From contig NC_069135.1 in NCBI RefSeq assembly GCF_026914265.1, positions 26,632,247 through 26,696,246 of the forward strand: DNA of 64,000 nucleotides. Reading direction: 5' to 3'. The notes beneath the pieces are model-generated. The model was not told the DNA's origin and made no database searches. It worked only from the letters and a program-made list of their open reading frames with translations. Below, in pieces: positions 25,501 to 36,942 of the stretch. Source of the stretch: Mya arenaria (taxonomy: Eukaryota; Mollusca; Bivalvia; Myida; Myidae). Each line of letters starts with the position of its first letter. The stretch's first letter is position 1. The position numbers and the translations under genes are program-made.

Positions 25501-28276
25501 CATTCCAGGCACCCCGACGGGTGCTTCTTGTAGCGCATCGAGAGCCCTAAATTTTAAGACCTTAGCGAACCTAATACCATTTTTGGGTAAGGAGATATCT
25601 TCGAGATTAGCTCCCCCTTACAGGCTATATGGGAGCGCGCTAAAAGTACGAACAGTCGCGAAAATTGGCATACTTTGACGCGTTAGTTCCCGGTGACCAA
25701 ATATCATCCCGGGCACCCCAGGGATGCTTCTTGTAGGGTTTAGAATCTCCTAAATGGCAAAATTGTTCCCAGCCTTATCACGTGCAGGTATGCTGAGATA
25801 TCTTCGAGTATGCATACCCCTCTTTTGGGCATTTTTCGCTGCATATTACAGTATAGAATAACCTTATAGGCAAACGGAGCCGGTGATCGAATATCATTCC
25901 AGGCACCACGACGGATGCTTCTTGTAGGGCATCGAGAGCCCTAAATTTTAAGACCTTAGCGGACCTCATACCATTTTTGGTTACGGAGATATCTTCGAGA
26001 TTAACCCCCCCTTACAGGCTATATGGGAGCGCGCTAAAAGTACGAACAGTCGCGAAAATTGGCATACTTTGACGCGTTAGTTCCCGGTGACCAAATATCA
26101 TCCCAGGCACCCCCAGGGGTGCTTCTTTTAGGGTTTAGAGTCCCCTAAATGGCAAAATTTTTCCCAGCCTCATCACGTGCAGGGATGCTGAGATATCGTC
26201 GATCATGCATACCCCTGTTTTGGGCATTTTTCGCTGCATATTACAGTATAGAATAACCTTATAGGTAAACGGAGCCTGTGATCGAATATCATTCCAGGAA
26301 ACCCCGACGGGTGCTTCTTGTAGGGCATCGAGAGCCCTAAATTTTAAGACCTTAGCCAACCTAATACCATTTTTGGTTAAGGAGATATCTTCAAGATTAG
26401 CTCCCCATTACAGGCTATATGGGAGCGCGCTAAAGGTACGAACAGTCACAAAAAATGGCATATTTTGACGCGTTAGTTCCCGGTGACCAAATATCATCCC
26501 AGGCACCCCCAGGGGTGCTTCTTGTAGGGTTTAGAGTCCCCAAAATGGCAAAATTGGTCCCAGCCTCATCACGTACAGGGATGCTGAGATATCTTCGATC
26601 ATGCATACCCTTGTTTTGGGCATTTTTCGCTGCATATTACAGTATAAAATAATTTTATAGGCAAACGGAGCCTGTGATCGAATATCATTCAAGGCACTCC
26701 GACGGGTGCTTCTTCTAGGGCATCGAGAGCCCTAAATTTTAAGACCTTAGCGGACCTCATACCATTTTTGGTTACGGAGATATCTTCGAGATTAGCACCC
26801 CCTTACAGGCTATATGGGAGCGCGCTAAAAGTACGAACAGTCGCGAAAGTTGGCATACTTTGACGCTTTAGTTCCCGGTGACCAAATATCATCCCAGGCA
26901 CCCCCAGGTCTGCTTCTTGTAGGGTTAAGAGTCTCCTAAATGGCAAATATAGTCCTAGCCTCATCACGGGCAGGGATGCTGAGATATCTTTGATCATGCA
27001 TACCCCTGTTTTGGGCTTTTTTCGCGGCATAGTACAGTATAGAATAACATTATAGGCAAACGGAGCCTGTGATCGAATATCATTCAAGGCACTCCGACGG
27101 GTGCTTCTTCTAGGGCATCGAGAGCCCTAAATTTTAAGACCTTAGTGGACCTCATACCATTTTTGGTTACGGAGATATCTTCGAGATTAGCTCCCTTTAC
27201 TGGCTATATGGGAGCGCGCTAACAGTACGAACAGTCGCGAAAATTGCCATATTTTGACGCGTTAGTTCCCGGTGACCAAATATCATCCCAGGCACTACCA
27301 GGGATGCTTCTTGTATGGATTAGAGTCCCCTAAATGGCAAAAGTGGTCCCAGCCTCATCACGTGCAGGGATGCTGAGATATCTTCGAACATGCATACCCC
27401 TGTTTTGGGCATTTTTCGCTGCATATTACAGTATAGAATAACGTTATAGTCAAACGGAGCCGGTGATCGAATATCATTCAAGGCACCCCGACGGGTGCTT
27501 CTTCTAGGGCATCGAGAGCCCAGATTTTAAGACCTTAGCGGACCTCATACCATTTTTGGTTACGGAGATATCTTCGAGATTAGCACCCCCTTACTAAAAT
27601 GGGAGCGCGCTAAAAGTACAAACAGTCGCGAAAATTGGCATATTTTGACGCGTTAGTTCCCGGTGACTAAATATCATCCCAAGCACCCCAGGGGTGCTTC
27701 TTGTAGGGTTTAGAGTCCCCTAAATGGCAAAATTGGTCCCAGCCTCATCACATGCAGGGATGCTGAGATATCTTCGATAATGCATACCCCTGTTTTCGGC
27801 ATTTTTCGCTGCATATTACAGTATAGAATAACCTTATAGGCAAACGGAGCCGGTGATCGAATATCATTCCAGGCACCCCGACGGGTGCTTCTTGTAGGGC
27901 ATCGAGAGCCCTAAATTTTATGACCTTAGCGAACCTAATACCATTTTTGGGTAAGGAGATATCTTCGAGATTAGCTCCCCATTACAGGCTATATGGGAGC
28001 GCGCTAAAAGTACGAACAGTCGCGAAAATTGGCATATTTTAACGCGTTAGTTCCCGGTGACCAAATATCATCCCAAGCACCCCCAGGGATGCTTCTTGTA
28101 GGGTTTAAAGTCCCCTAAATGGCAAAATTGTTCCCAACCTCATCACGTGCAGGTATGCTGATATATCTTCGATTATGCATACCCCTTGTTTTGGGCTTTT
28201 TTCGCTGCATATTACAGTATCGAATAACCTTATAGGCAAACGGAGCCGGTGATCGAATATCATTCCAGGCACCCAG
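19541..28276 (+). repeat. ~396-bp dimeric satellite array
   Basis: About 22 units of 396-397 bp. Each unit consists of two related halves of about 198 bp. Half 1 starts GGTGATCGAATATCATTCCA and half 2 starts GGTGACCAAATATCATCCCA. Both continue with a GC-rich hairpin, GGTGCTTCTTGTAGGG, and later GAGATATCTTCGA. The unit ends with CATATTACAGTATAGAATAA. The junction with the previous satellite at 19540/19541 is abrupt. At 28276/28277 the array stops within a unit, just after CCAGGCACCC, and meets the duplicated ninjurin block. Confidence 0.95.
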
Positions 28277-29190
28277 GTATTATAATCATGGATCTGCTTA
28301 ATGATGCTCAGTAAACGTAGTTATTGCTTTCTTTCAAATCTTTACTGCTCTTGAAATGAAGTTAGTGTACGAACTAATAAATTTTGAGATTGAGATTTGG
28401 AAATTTACAACTGTGCTTCTTTTATTTAAGAAAATGAGCGCATCAAATGACCATACACATCATTTAATATCATTGTTAACTTAAAGCGTGCTCTGAACAA
28501 TGTGCTACAACATGAAACATGTGTTCAATGATATGTATTACTCGTATAAATATATACATGTTTTTATATGATTTTTTTTTGTGTGTTTTTTTTTTCAATA
28601 AAAATACATGCACTTAGGATCTGCTTATTCTCTTTTCAGGTTTCCAGACATGAATTTGGCCACGGAATTATACTGTCATTCTACAGCAAATCCCTATTGA
28701 GTTGCTCACTCCTCCTCTGTGCCAGTTGCACTCTTGCAATTTATTTATTTTATTTTCAATTTTCTTTAAATAAATGTTAGAATTGTCGTGTTTTAAAAAA
28801 CCTCAAACGGAATGTACCATTATTGAATGCATATAATACTAAATACCAGCGGCTACTTTGCTATGCAAATCTCCGTCTTTCCTCCGCCTCTTAGGGGAGA
28901 TCACTGCTTATTATATAATATACAAAGCTGCAAGGGAACAAATCTTTGCATAAATCATTTGAATCGTTAGAAAATGAGTTGTCCTTCTTGATATTAGTTT
29001 AAATTGCATACCAATATAACAGTTTTACTCTATTAAAGTGGACTTTAATAACTAGTCGTACAACATATAAAGTCAAAATTAGTCACGAAATGTCCATAAG
29101 CGCTTCGCTTAAAGAATCCATAATAGTCACAAAGTTTTCATGAAAGCGTTACACTGAAATGTTCCACAATAGCCATGGCGGCATAAAGCG
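28277..29190. other. 3' flank of ninjurin A, duplicated at 56.5 kb
   Basis: Non-coding sequence that is clearly homologous to about 56500-57403 (shared GCTCAGTAAACGTA, TCTTTACTGCTCTTGAA, GTCATTCTACAGCAAAT). It includes the likely 3' UTR and downstream flank of ninjurin A. A plus-strand ORF at 28568-28780 is not conserved in the second copy, which has a stop. Confidence 0.6.
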
Positions 29191-30968
29191 CTATACTTTC
29201 TCTTCAGTCATTTCAATGCCAAACGAGCCAATGAACGCGTTTATAAAAACAATGCCAACTACAAGCACCATAGTTGCGTTGTTGAGACGCGTCTTCCCTT
29301 TGTTCCATCGAATTAGCAGCGCTCCGTCACCCGGTTCCTTTTCTGCCTCCAAGCTGGCCAACTTCACGAGAAACCCCGCAACGATGAACTGTAAACAACT
29401 TCCACTATTAGTTTGTTGTTACTGGGCGGAATTAAAACATGTCTGACAATATATGTCTTAAAAACGCCATTGTTTTTGCCTAATTTTGGTAAAACATCTC
29501 GACATTGTTTCTGAAATCAATATCTATCTGGAAAATGCTTGCTTCAAAACATTTAAATTGTCTTGAACTTGCATATACAAAACAAAATTCTGCTCAAAGA
29601 GAATCTGCATGTATGATGCTGTTTTGAACCGTGAACTTCAGAGCATAATTATGTGACTAAGGCTGTAAATGACCTACTTTCCGAGTGTTAGTCATGGAGC
29701 TCTTAATTGGAGAAGATTTTGAGGGATACAAATGTGGTCAACACAAACAAGATAATCCCAACATATACCATTATGTATCGATAAAGGCATCGCAAGTGGA
29801 AGCCAACGATTTCAGTCCATATAGGCGGATAACATTTGAGTAGTTTATAGATTTTGCAAGACCACCGAAATTAGAGGCTATGGCGATACCTCGATTATGT
29901 TTCTTTGAAAACAATCAATTATATTAGATCATAGCAATCTGATTTATGTTCAGCGTCAAACAAAGCGCAAAAGAATAGAAAAATATTATTCTTTCATGGA
30001 TGTATTTTTGTGTTTCCGGTCATGTGACCAGTGCTTGGAAAAAGTTCCATTCCCGATGGAACATGAGTCACACACATCAACGCGCCCATTGTTTCAATAC
30101 GTCACAGTGTACTTTTAATCAAATATAATAACGATATTCAAAACAGAACGATCAAAATATTAATTGTTTGAAAAATCATTCAATTATTACTAATTGTGAA
30201 AAACTATTTAACATCAAAATTGATTTGAAAAAACTGTGCATCATAACGTCAGTAAATAACGACGCCCTCGCATTTTGGTAAAAAAAATGCTATTTTTGAT
30301 ATAAGATCTTATCACATTTGCAACATGTATATATTAGTTGCCGCTAGAACACCATATTTGTGTTTAATTTTAAATGTGCTAAATATCTGCTTTTCCTTCA
30401 AGTTTTGAAGGTTGAAAACTTCCCCGTCCGATGTCGCTTAACACGGTATCAAATTGTCATGGTCTCTTACCTGCGCATGATGCATTCTCTTACCTGAAGA
30501 AGAACTGACATGCAGATGAGGACAATGTTTGGATAGTAGAATTTGTAACCCGGGCCAGCTTTGACCAGGGCTTTAAGCTGAGAGGCGTTGGCTATCACCA
30601 ATGCAACGTCAAATAAACCGCTTGCAATCGTCTTCCTGGTGTTGTAGTTGAATACAGTGTGGTCGTTCTGTAAAATAGCAGTTTGCAATTAAGTAATTGA
30701 TTTAAAATAAATCGACACAATTTTCATAATTAAAATTATTCCGTCTCTCATGTAATTTAATACTATTGGCGTATTCGAAATGAACTCTGAATGAGCATTT
30801 AAAGATATAATGTTATCGGTCCTTAAAAGACGCCTTAAGATGGTAAAATGTTCTAAATCGAAACAGATCGAAGCAGAATGTAGAACCTGTCCGGGTTCAC
30901 ACAACAAAGAGTAAAATTAATGCAATCAACAAAGTAATAATTACTCCATCTCCATCTTCGTCGGCCAT
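29191..30968 (-). CDS. NINJ: Ninjurin A, three exons, complete
   Basis: Exons at 30968-30945, 30667-30494 and 29388-29191 give 131 residues. All junctions are phase 0 (GATGGA|GTAATT, TTTACAG|AACGAC, CTTCAG|GTAAGA, TTTACAG|TTCATC). Exon 1 holds only MADEDGDG. Exon 2 has the ninjurin core NYNTRKTIASGLFDVALVIA followed by NASQLKALVK and the first membrane segment (PNIVLICMSVLLQ continuing into exon 3). Exon 3 has a charged loop, then RLNNAT and a second membrane helix ending INAFIGSFGIEMTEE. Ninjurins are plasma-membrane proteins. Vertebrate NINJ1 oligomerises to rupture the membrane in lytic death, while other members act in adhesion. Length is slightly below the usual ~150 because the N-terminus is short. 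It is closest to ninjurin B at 57.4 kb. The donor GTAATT of exon 1 is the weakest point of the model. Confidence 0.85.
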
Positions 30969-32650
30969 TTTGAAAGTTGGTGTTTTTCTTTCCTCCCTTA
31001 TTGAAGAAGCTGCCTTAAATATAACAATACAATTTCTGCACTTCTAAACCACAGTTAAGTTCCTTTTCCTTTTCTTTGTACTCACTCAATCAGCTACCTA
31101 TCACAAACTTTTAAAGATAGTTGGTTTGGAATTTTCTTCCTTTAATTTTAAATTGTGCGTCTTACACTTTTGACAGTGGACTCGAGTATGGGTGTTTGAA
31201 TAATTTGTTTTCAAACTAAATTGTGAAATGAAGCGAAGAAACATGATACCCGACTTGATTTTCGGACAGTTTTAAAAACAGGTAATAAACAAGTCAAGAC
31301 TGTATACAATTAAATAACAAGCAACGTGTGTTTAAACGCCAGCGTATGTAACACATCGATACAGATTAGTAGTTTAAACTACATGGTTATTGTGAACATA
31401 AAGAGTTGTTAGGCACTACATTTCGACTTTCTAATTTAAAAGGAGTACCGTTAATCTACAGCAATTTTGGATAAACTATTCATTTTTGGTATCGGGTGTG
31501 CACGTTGATTGTATTCAAACAGTTCCAAGACTATCCACGTCTTGTTATGTTGTTGGATATAACACACTGACAGAATATTATTATGGTGCTTTAACGTGCG
31601 TAGTTTCTAACATTGACAGATGGGACCCCTCGTTTACGTTCCTTCCGGAAGACGGTTTGCATATTTTGTAGTAAGGCTTGTGATCAGACATGCAACATTG
31701 AATTGACAGTCAAGTGACCAACCACACGACTATGTTTCCGTCAATATGCTTAATGTAAAGACCAGTTAAAAACTCACTGGACTCCATATTTCTGTTGATC
31801 GAAGCTCAGGAATTAAAGTCGATGTAAAGTCGAACCCAAACACTTTTGTTGAAAGGATTCTTGGTAAAACGAGTCATGGGAGTAGTTTGAGTGAATTTCA
31901 TGTCCCCTTTCCCACCACATGGAATATTCATAAAACAACAACAAAATCGGACCAGCGGGATAGCGCTTAATTCTGTACTGGAATAGTGTAAATATTGCAT
32001 TACATGTCACTAAAATGCTTGATTTCCGTATGTTTGATTTCTTTTCTTTTTTGCACTTGAGGCTTACCTCAGACGCTGCGTACCTTCATACCACACAAGG
32101 CTACATAGAGCTACACAAACTCCGGGAAATATGATTAATATCAGTTGTATGTCGCTTAGAATTCCTACGTACGTTTGGCAGGTTTTCAGTCCGTGCAATT
32201 ATACATTGTTCAAAAAAACTTACTATTTGAGTTATATTTGCTATCCCAATAGTATAAGGTTTACTTTATTATTTACTAAAAGAGACCAGCGGCGGTTTTC
32301 TAAACTTGCAGACAGGTTTGACAGAATCGGAAAACTTCGATGAGCCAGACAATTAAGAATTAAAAAGGGTAGAAATACAGGGCTCCTCGCCGAGTAATTG
32401 TGTGCATGAATTTGTAGAAAATGTTTTCATATTTACAATATATATTTGTTAATCTAAACATTTTAAGATTTGTACATCAATAATGGTTATAATTATAATG
32501 CAATAACCTTATTAGTTTGTATTTCACTTATTAATTATTTTCATCTCGTCGTAATGGATCCAAAGATAAATTTCAAATTATATGACATGCGCTTTCATAC
32601 ATTTGAGCTATGTTTCACAAATTTGATATCTTTATGCTGTTGAATCAAGC
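30969..32650. other. Intergenic, duplicated at 58.5-60.0 kb
   Basis: Non-coding sequence with clear similarity to about 58470-60000. Relative to that copy there is roughly 200 bp of extra sequence around 32010-32215. A short plus-strand reading frame ending at 32343 is similar in the second copy and is discussed as a finding. Confidence 0.5.
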
Positions 32651-32689
32651 GACTACTAACAAAGATTTTTTTTGTTTTCAAATTAACAA

Positions 32690-32780
32690 AGACCTCAGTC
32701 AATTATTATGGTTTCATTTAGTTCCGCTTGTGCATATGTTGCCATCGCATCGTTATACGATCGTTAAACGCTTAAGGAAG
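32690..32780 (+). other. Possible 5' leader exon of the Kv channel gene
   Basis: A strong donor, TTAAGGAAG|GTAAGTTT, occurs at 32780/32781. The same donor context (GAAG|GTAAGTTG) survives in the duplicate at about 60112. A matching acceptor with a polypyrimidine tract (TTTTTTTTAACAG) ends at 34155, 113 bp before the Kv start codon. I infer a non-coding leader exon spliced to the first coding exon. Its 5' end is not visible, and 32690 is only an arbitrary left limit. Confidence 0.35.
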
Positions 32781-33096
32781 GTAAGTTTATATTGGGTAAA
32801 TATTTGGGTAGAAACGTGATAAAATACATGTTTTCAACTGTACTGATCGCATTATCGGTCAGAAGTAAACACACACCATGCTCACATTCCGCATATCATA
32901 AAGATACTTAACAAGACATTTCTCAATCTCACTCTCAATGCACCTTATCACATAGCGGCCGAGCATCATTCTATATAATTTTTCATACACTATTTTGACC
33001 ATAAATAAAACTTATTCTACAGCAAAAAATGAACTCGAGTAATTGCTATAAATATGTTGCACTGGATGGTAGCATGCATAAATATTAACCTATGAC

Positions 33097-34007
33097 CTTT
33101 TGCCATTTCACACAAAAGTTTTCGTTATAGAATCTAAGCGGCGAAACAAACGCGTAACCGGATCCATCAGAAATTCCAAACCTTGCTATACATACTGCCA
33201 GATTAAAGATTAATAGAAATAAAACGACGAGTGGATATTTTCTGAGTGATGGACATAAATAATTTAAACCTCTGACAATAGTTGTCCTCGTAACATGCAA
33301 TTTAAACCCAATGGCTGACGTTTGACAGTAGATATCTCACAAGCGTAGCTAATGTTTGATACATGGCATTGCCCAGGGGCGAAAACAAGCCGACCCTTTG
33401 ACTTTAGAGGATAATCTGGCCTTAAGCGTAATGTATCCGTGGAAATAGCGTAATAAATCCGTAGATATCTAAGAGTTGCTTACGATTGTTTCATTCAACC
33501 TCTTTTGTTTTAAGCCTTGATGTAGCAGTATGACCCTTTAAATGATTCAAAACTTTGATTTAAAGATAAAGAAGGAAGGGAATATAATTTGTCATCAAGC
33601 CGAGCGCATTTTAATGGATTGAAAATAATATTTAGATGCATAGTGAACGCTTTGGACATCGCTTAGTAAATTAATAAAATTCGCACCAGCTGTACCCTAA
33701 TTGGAGATCAGCTACCGTATGGCCTTAAAGGACGGTCCAATTTTAACTTCACCTAAATAATTGTTAGTATCTGCATCACATGTGACATCAAAGTCAGAGT
33801 TTAGAATGCTTTAATACAACTTTATGGAGATTTATTTAGACCTACTGACGACATGCAAGCCCATACAGTTACCCCGTTTGTGATGATTGGCTACACCTCT
33901 TTGAATATATCGGAAAACACTTTTACAGTTTCCGTCAACGCTGCTGCCACATTGCCTCCAGTGGGGATTAGGTAATTGAACATTACGATGACGGATATAC
34001 CAGAAGT
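33097..34007 (-). pseudogene. Degenerate ninjurin-like exon fragment(s)
   Basis: On the minus strand an acceptor-like TTTTCTAG precedes a 38-codon frame (34007-33891) starting TSGISVIVMFNYLIPTGG. This resembles the start of ninjurin exon 3 in C and D (TGILLLILGS, TGVMLLVLGS). A similar frame is present in the duplicate at about 60500-60630 (GIFVIVIFNYLNPIGG), without the acceptor AG. Further downstream, 33300-33085 encodes a hydrophobic segment ending FNLAVCIARFGIS, vaguely like the second ninjurin helix. No exon 2 (the NASQLK block) was found nearby. I treat this as a possible relic. It may equally be chance hydrophobic sequence. Confidence 0.25.
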
Positions 34008-34268
34008 CTAGAAAACAATAATCCCATTATCAATAATAGAAACAGATAATGCACTAGTATAAAAATTTCCGTTTTTAACGTTGTGTAAAATATGGCATGG
34101 TGTCTTTTTCTTGTTGGCTGAAATTTGGGGGATTATTTTTTATTTTTTTTAACAGGCAATACACATAGATAATTCGAACAAATGCAAACTTATTTCATGA
34201 CAATGTGTTCCTCCTGGACTATGCAAGAAATGTTTTTCTTGAAATGACAAAGAAAAGATGAATGCACA

Positions 34269-36942
34269 ATGAGCAGAAAAATACACACCGACAACTCAAC
34301 GATAGTGTGGCAGATTTCGAACCAAAGTCTAGTTAAACTAGACATAGGAGGAACAGTATTTAAATGCTACCGTGAGACCTTGTACTCCTTTCCAGAATCA
34401 AAGCTTGCTCGCTTGCAAGAGGATGACTTGGTACTCGAGACCAGTACGGACAGGAATGAATACTTCTTTGACAGAAATCCAGTCTTTTTCAATATCATAC
34501 TGGACGCGTACAGAAAAGGTGTTGTCCATCTGCAGAAAGACATATGCGGGTTGGATTTTAAGAAAGAACTGGATTTTTGGGAAATTTCTCCGGGCCATGT
34601 TGCCCCGTGTTGCTGGGAAGCCTATTACAGGTAACGCAGTATCAGTTTATACAATAGTTTTACGCAATGGCATTTTATACATTCGTTTTCAAAATACATG
34701 TTAAATTCTACTGACACAGTTGATATTGCATGCTCATTTTGACATTCGTGTTGCCTTTTCTCGACCATCTGTTTATATACTGACAAACGTTATTGCGTTC
34801 AATATGCAGGGGTCAGTCCGAAGAAGATACCATGACACGCCTGATGGAAAACTACAGGGAAAACACGAACGTATGTCTGATGCTGGGGCAACGAAAAGAT
34901 TTGAAAGAGAGACTTTGGCTTTTTTTGGATGAGCCACAGTCTTCGAGACATGCATTTGTAAGTTCACTACATTGAATGTTATTGTGCTTGTCTCTGATTC
35001 ATTTTAAGGCCTTTATTCGATTAAGGCGTAAGTTAAAATTATATTTGTTTCACACTTTTGTTAGATTGCTTTATATCCGTATGAGTTAAACGAATAAACA
35101 GAATAATCTGAGTTTTGCCATCTGTTATAATCCTTCGTGTTTATGATGTTTTAAGTTTCGAATCTTGAATGAACGTGCCCATTGGATTGAATCTACACTA
35201 TGAAATAACTGCGTTACCTGTAATAGGCTTCCCAGCAACACGGGGCCCGGAGAAATTTCCCAAAAATCCAGTTCTTTCTTAAAATCCAAAACGCATATGT
35301 CTTTCGGTTACGACAATAATAAGCACTGGAACTGTCGATTAAGCGTCCAAAGTGCTGTACTCGCCTCAGGTAATACGATACACATGATCATATATGTCAC
35401 CACCTAAAACGCGTTTATTGTGGTAAAAGCCGTTGAACTGGCGGTTTTAACAATAGTGTTGATACTCAGAATCTCACTTGCCGCAACATTTTGAAACAAA
35501 TATCTCATAAACCTTATCATGTCAGTTATAATCTTCACATTTAATTAAGTCAACACCATTACCATTTTTATTTGTACGTGGATCGATTGTAAAAACATAA
35601 TAATCTGATAGTCCAGCAACACATGTGTCATTTTAGAGGCTTAAATCGTGTAAATGAAGAGCTCAAGCTCATTTTTTATATCTTAATAGATGGGCAAACA
35701 TACCAATCTCACCCCAGTAAATTGCGTCATAAATGCTACATCGGAAGGCAATATTTTGTTTTGAATAAAGTATTTAAACAAAGATAACTTCACTATTTCT
35801 TCACCATTTTAAATGAAACATAGCGCAGTCTACGCCGCTTAAGGAGCCCTGCCTTCGATCTTTTACCAGAGTTTAATTGAGGGTTTACTTTCTTAAAACA
35901 CTTCTGCAAAATATTTTTGAAATGATGTTGTAAAAGAAAAGTTATCTTTGATTTGAGTCTTCATTTTAAGCAAAATGTTGCTTTTCGATGTAGCATTTAT
36001 GACGTAATGTATCACGTGGTATACACACACTGTCTGTGTTATTTAACAAACAAATTTATAATTATATTTTTCTTTCAGATCTGGGCAGTGTTTATGTCAT
36101 TTATTGTGGTAATATCGACGGTTTTACTGTGCATCGCAACCTTGCCCATCGCATTTGACAAGAGTTCTGAAGAGGATGATAAAATTCTCCAACGAATGGT
36201 AGATATTTTCGGCTTTAAAAATCAAACGGGGAAAAAGTTGAAAGATTTGAAATGGAATGATGCATTCTTAACAAGTATGGCCGCATTGGTGCTTATTATG
36301 ACAGCGGAGATGTTGGTATGTTTCATCGTATACCCGGTTAGGAGGCAATTCTGGAACACTCGAAGAGTTCTTACATTCCTTGGCTACATTTGCTTTTGGA
36401 TAACTTTTGGTTTAGAGTTGAATCTCGAAATTTTGACGACAAAACCAGGTCTCGTACTATTTGTGATAGTGCGGTATGGAATTATTCTGCAGTTATTTCG
36501 GCTGTTTGATTTTGCACGCGCAATTAAGTCTTTTAACATTATGGCACTTACCGTTCGTTCCTCAAAAGAGGAACTTAAAATGGTTCTCTTTTTGATGGCA
36601 ATACTTGTGTGTCTGTTTGGGTTTTTCATGTTTGCAGCTGAATATTCATATAACGAGAAAATGAACAACGCATTTAGCGCAATGTACTGGGCGTTGATCA
36701 CCATGACAACAGTCGGATACGGAAATTACGTACCGGAAACAGTATTAGGCCACGTAATTGCTTGCGCATGCGCAGTGTGTGGTGTTATTATTTTGGCTCT
36801 GCCAATTGGGGTTATTTCGTCAAATTTTTACAGGTTTTATAATTATCACAAATATGCAGAGAGACGCTTGACCGAGTATGGAGCTCATCTTAAAGGAAAA
36901 GTATATCCGTATCATTCCAAACGATCGACTACAGCAATGTAG
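34269..36942 (+). CDS. Kv-type potassium channel (Shaw-like T1), three coding exons, degraded voltage sensor
   Basis: Exons 34269-34630, 34810-34957 and 36079-36942 give 457 residues. Donors are TTACAG|GTAACG (phase 2) and GCATTT|GTAAGT (phase 0). Acceptors are ATATGCAG|GGGTCA and TCTTTCAG|ATCTGG. Residues 21-118 form a T1 tetramerisation domain with the non-Shaker zinc motif HX5CX20CC (His87, Cys93, Cys114, Cys115). FLDEPQSS (159-166) precedes S1 (about 171-192), as in Shaw/Kv3. S2 is about 232-253, S3 268-285, S4 296-322, S5 335-356, pore 370-388 and S6 393-420. The filter is TVGYGN (381-386), with Asn where most Kv channels have Asp. S6 has ALPIGVI in place of the PxP hinge. S4 keeps only part of its charges. 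K+ selectivity is expected, but classical voltage gating is not. It is the only plus-strand gene among minus-strand ninjurins. Confidence 0.88.
35209..35306 (-). repeat. Inverted partial copy of Kv exon 1 inside intron 2
   Basis: Reverse-complement copy of 34535-34638, covering the last ~95 bp of coding exon 1, its donor and the first intron bases (shared GAAAGAACTGGATTTTTGGG and CCTATTACAGGTAACGCAG). It differs mainly by a deletion of about 8 bp and a few substitutions. It lies in the intron after exon 2, so exon 2 sits inside an inverted repeat with a spacer of about 570 nt. Confidence 0.9.

Noticed and set aside
19541-28276. Hammerhead-type ribozyme in the 396-bp satellite
   Set aside because: CTGATGA appears only in rare variant units and no GAAA and cleavage-site arrangement surrounds it.
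28620-28780. Apparent zinc-protease motif HEFGH after a TTTTCAG acceptor
   Set aside because: The wider MMP pattern (Gly and third His at fixed spacing) is absent. The homologous sequence at about 56880 reads HLFGH and then a stop.
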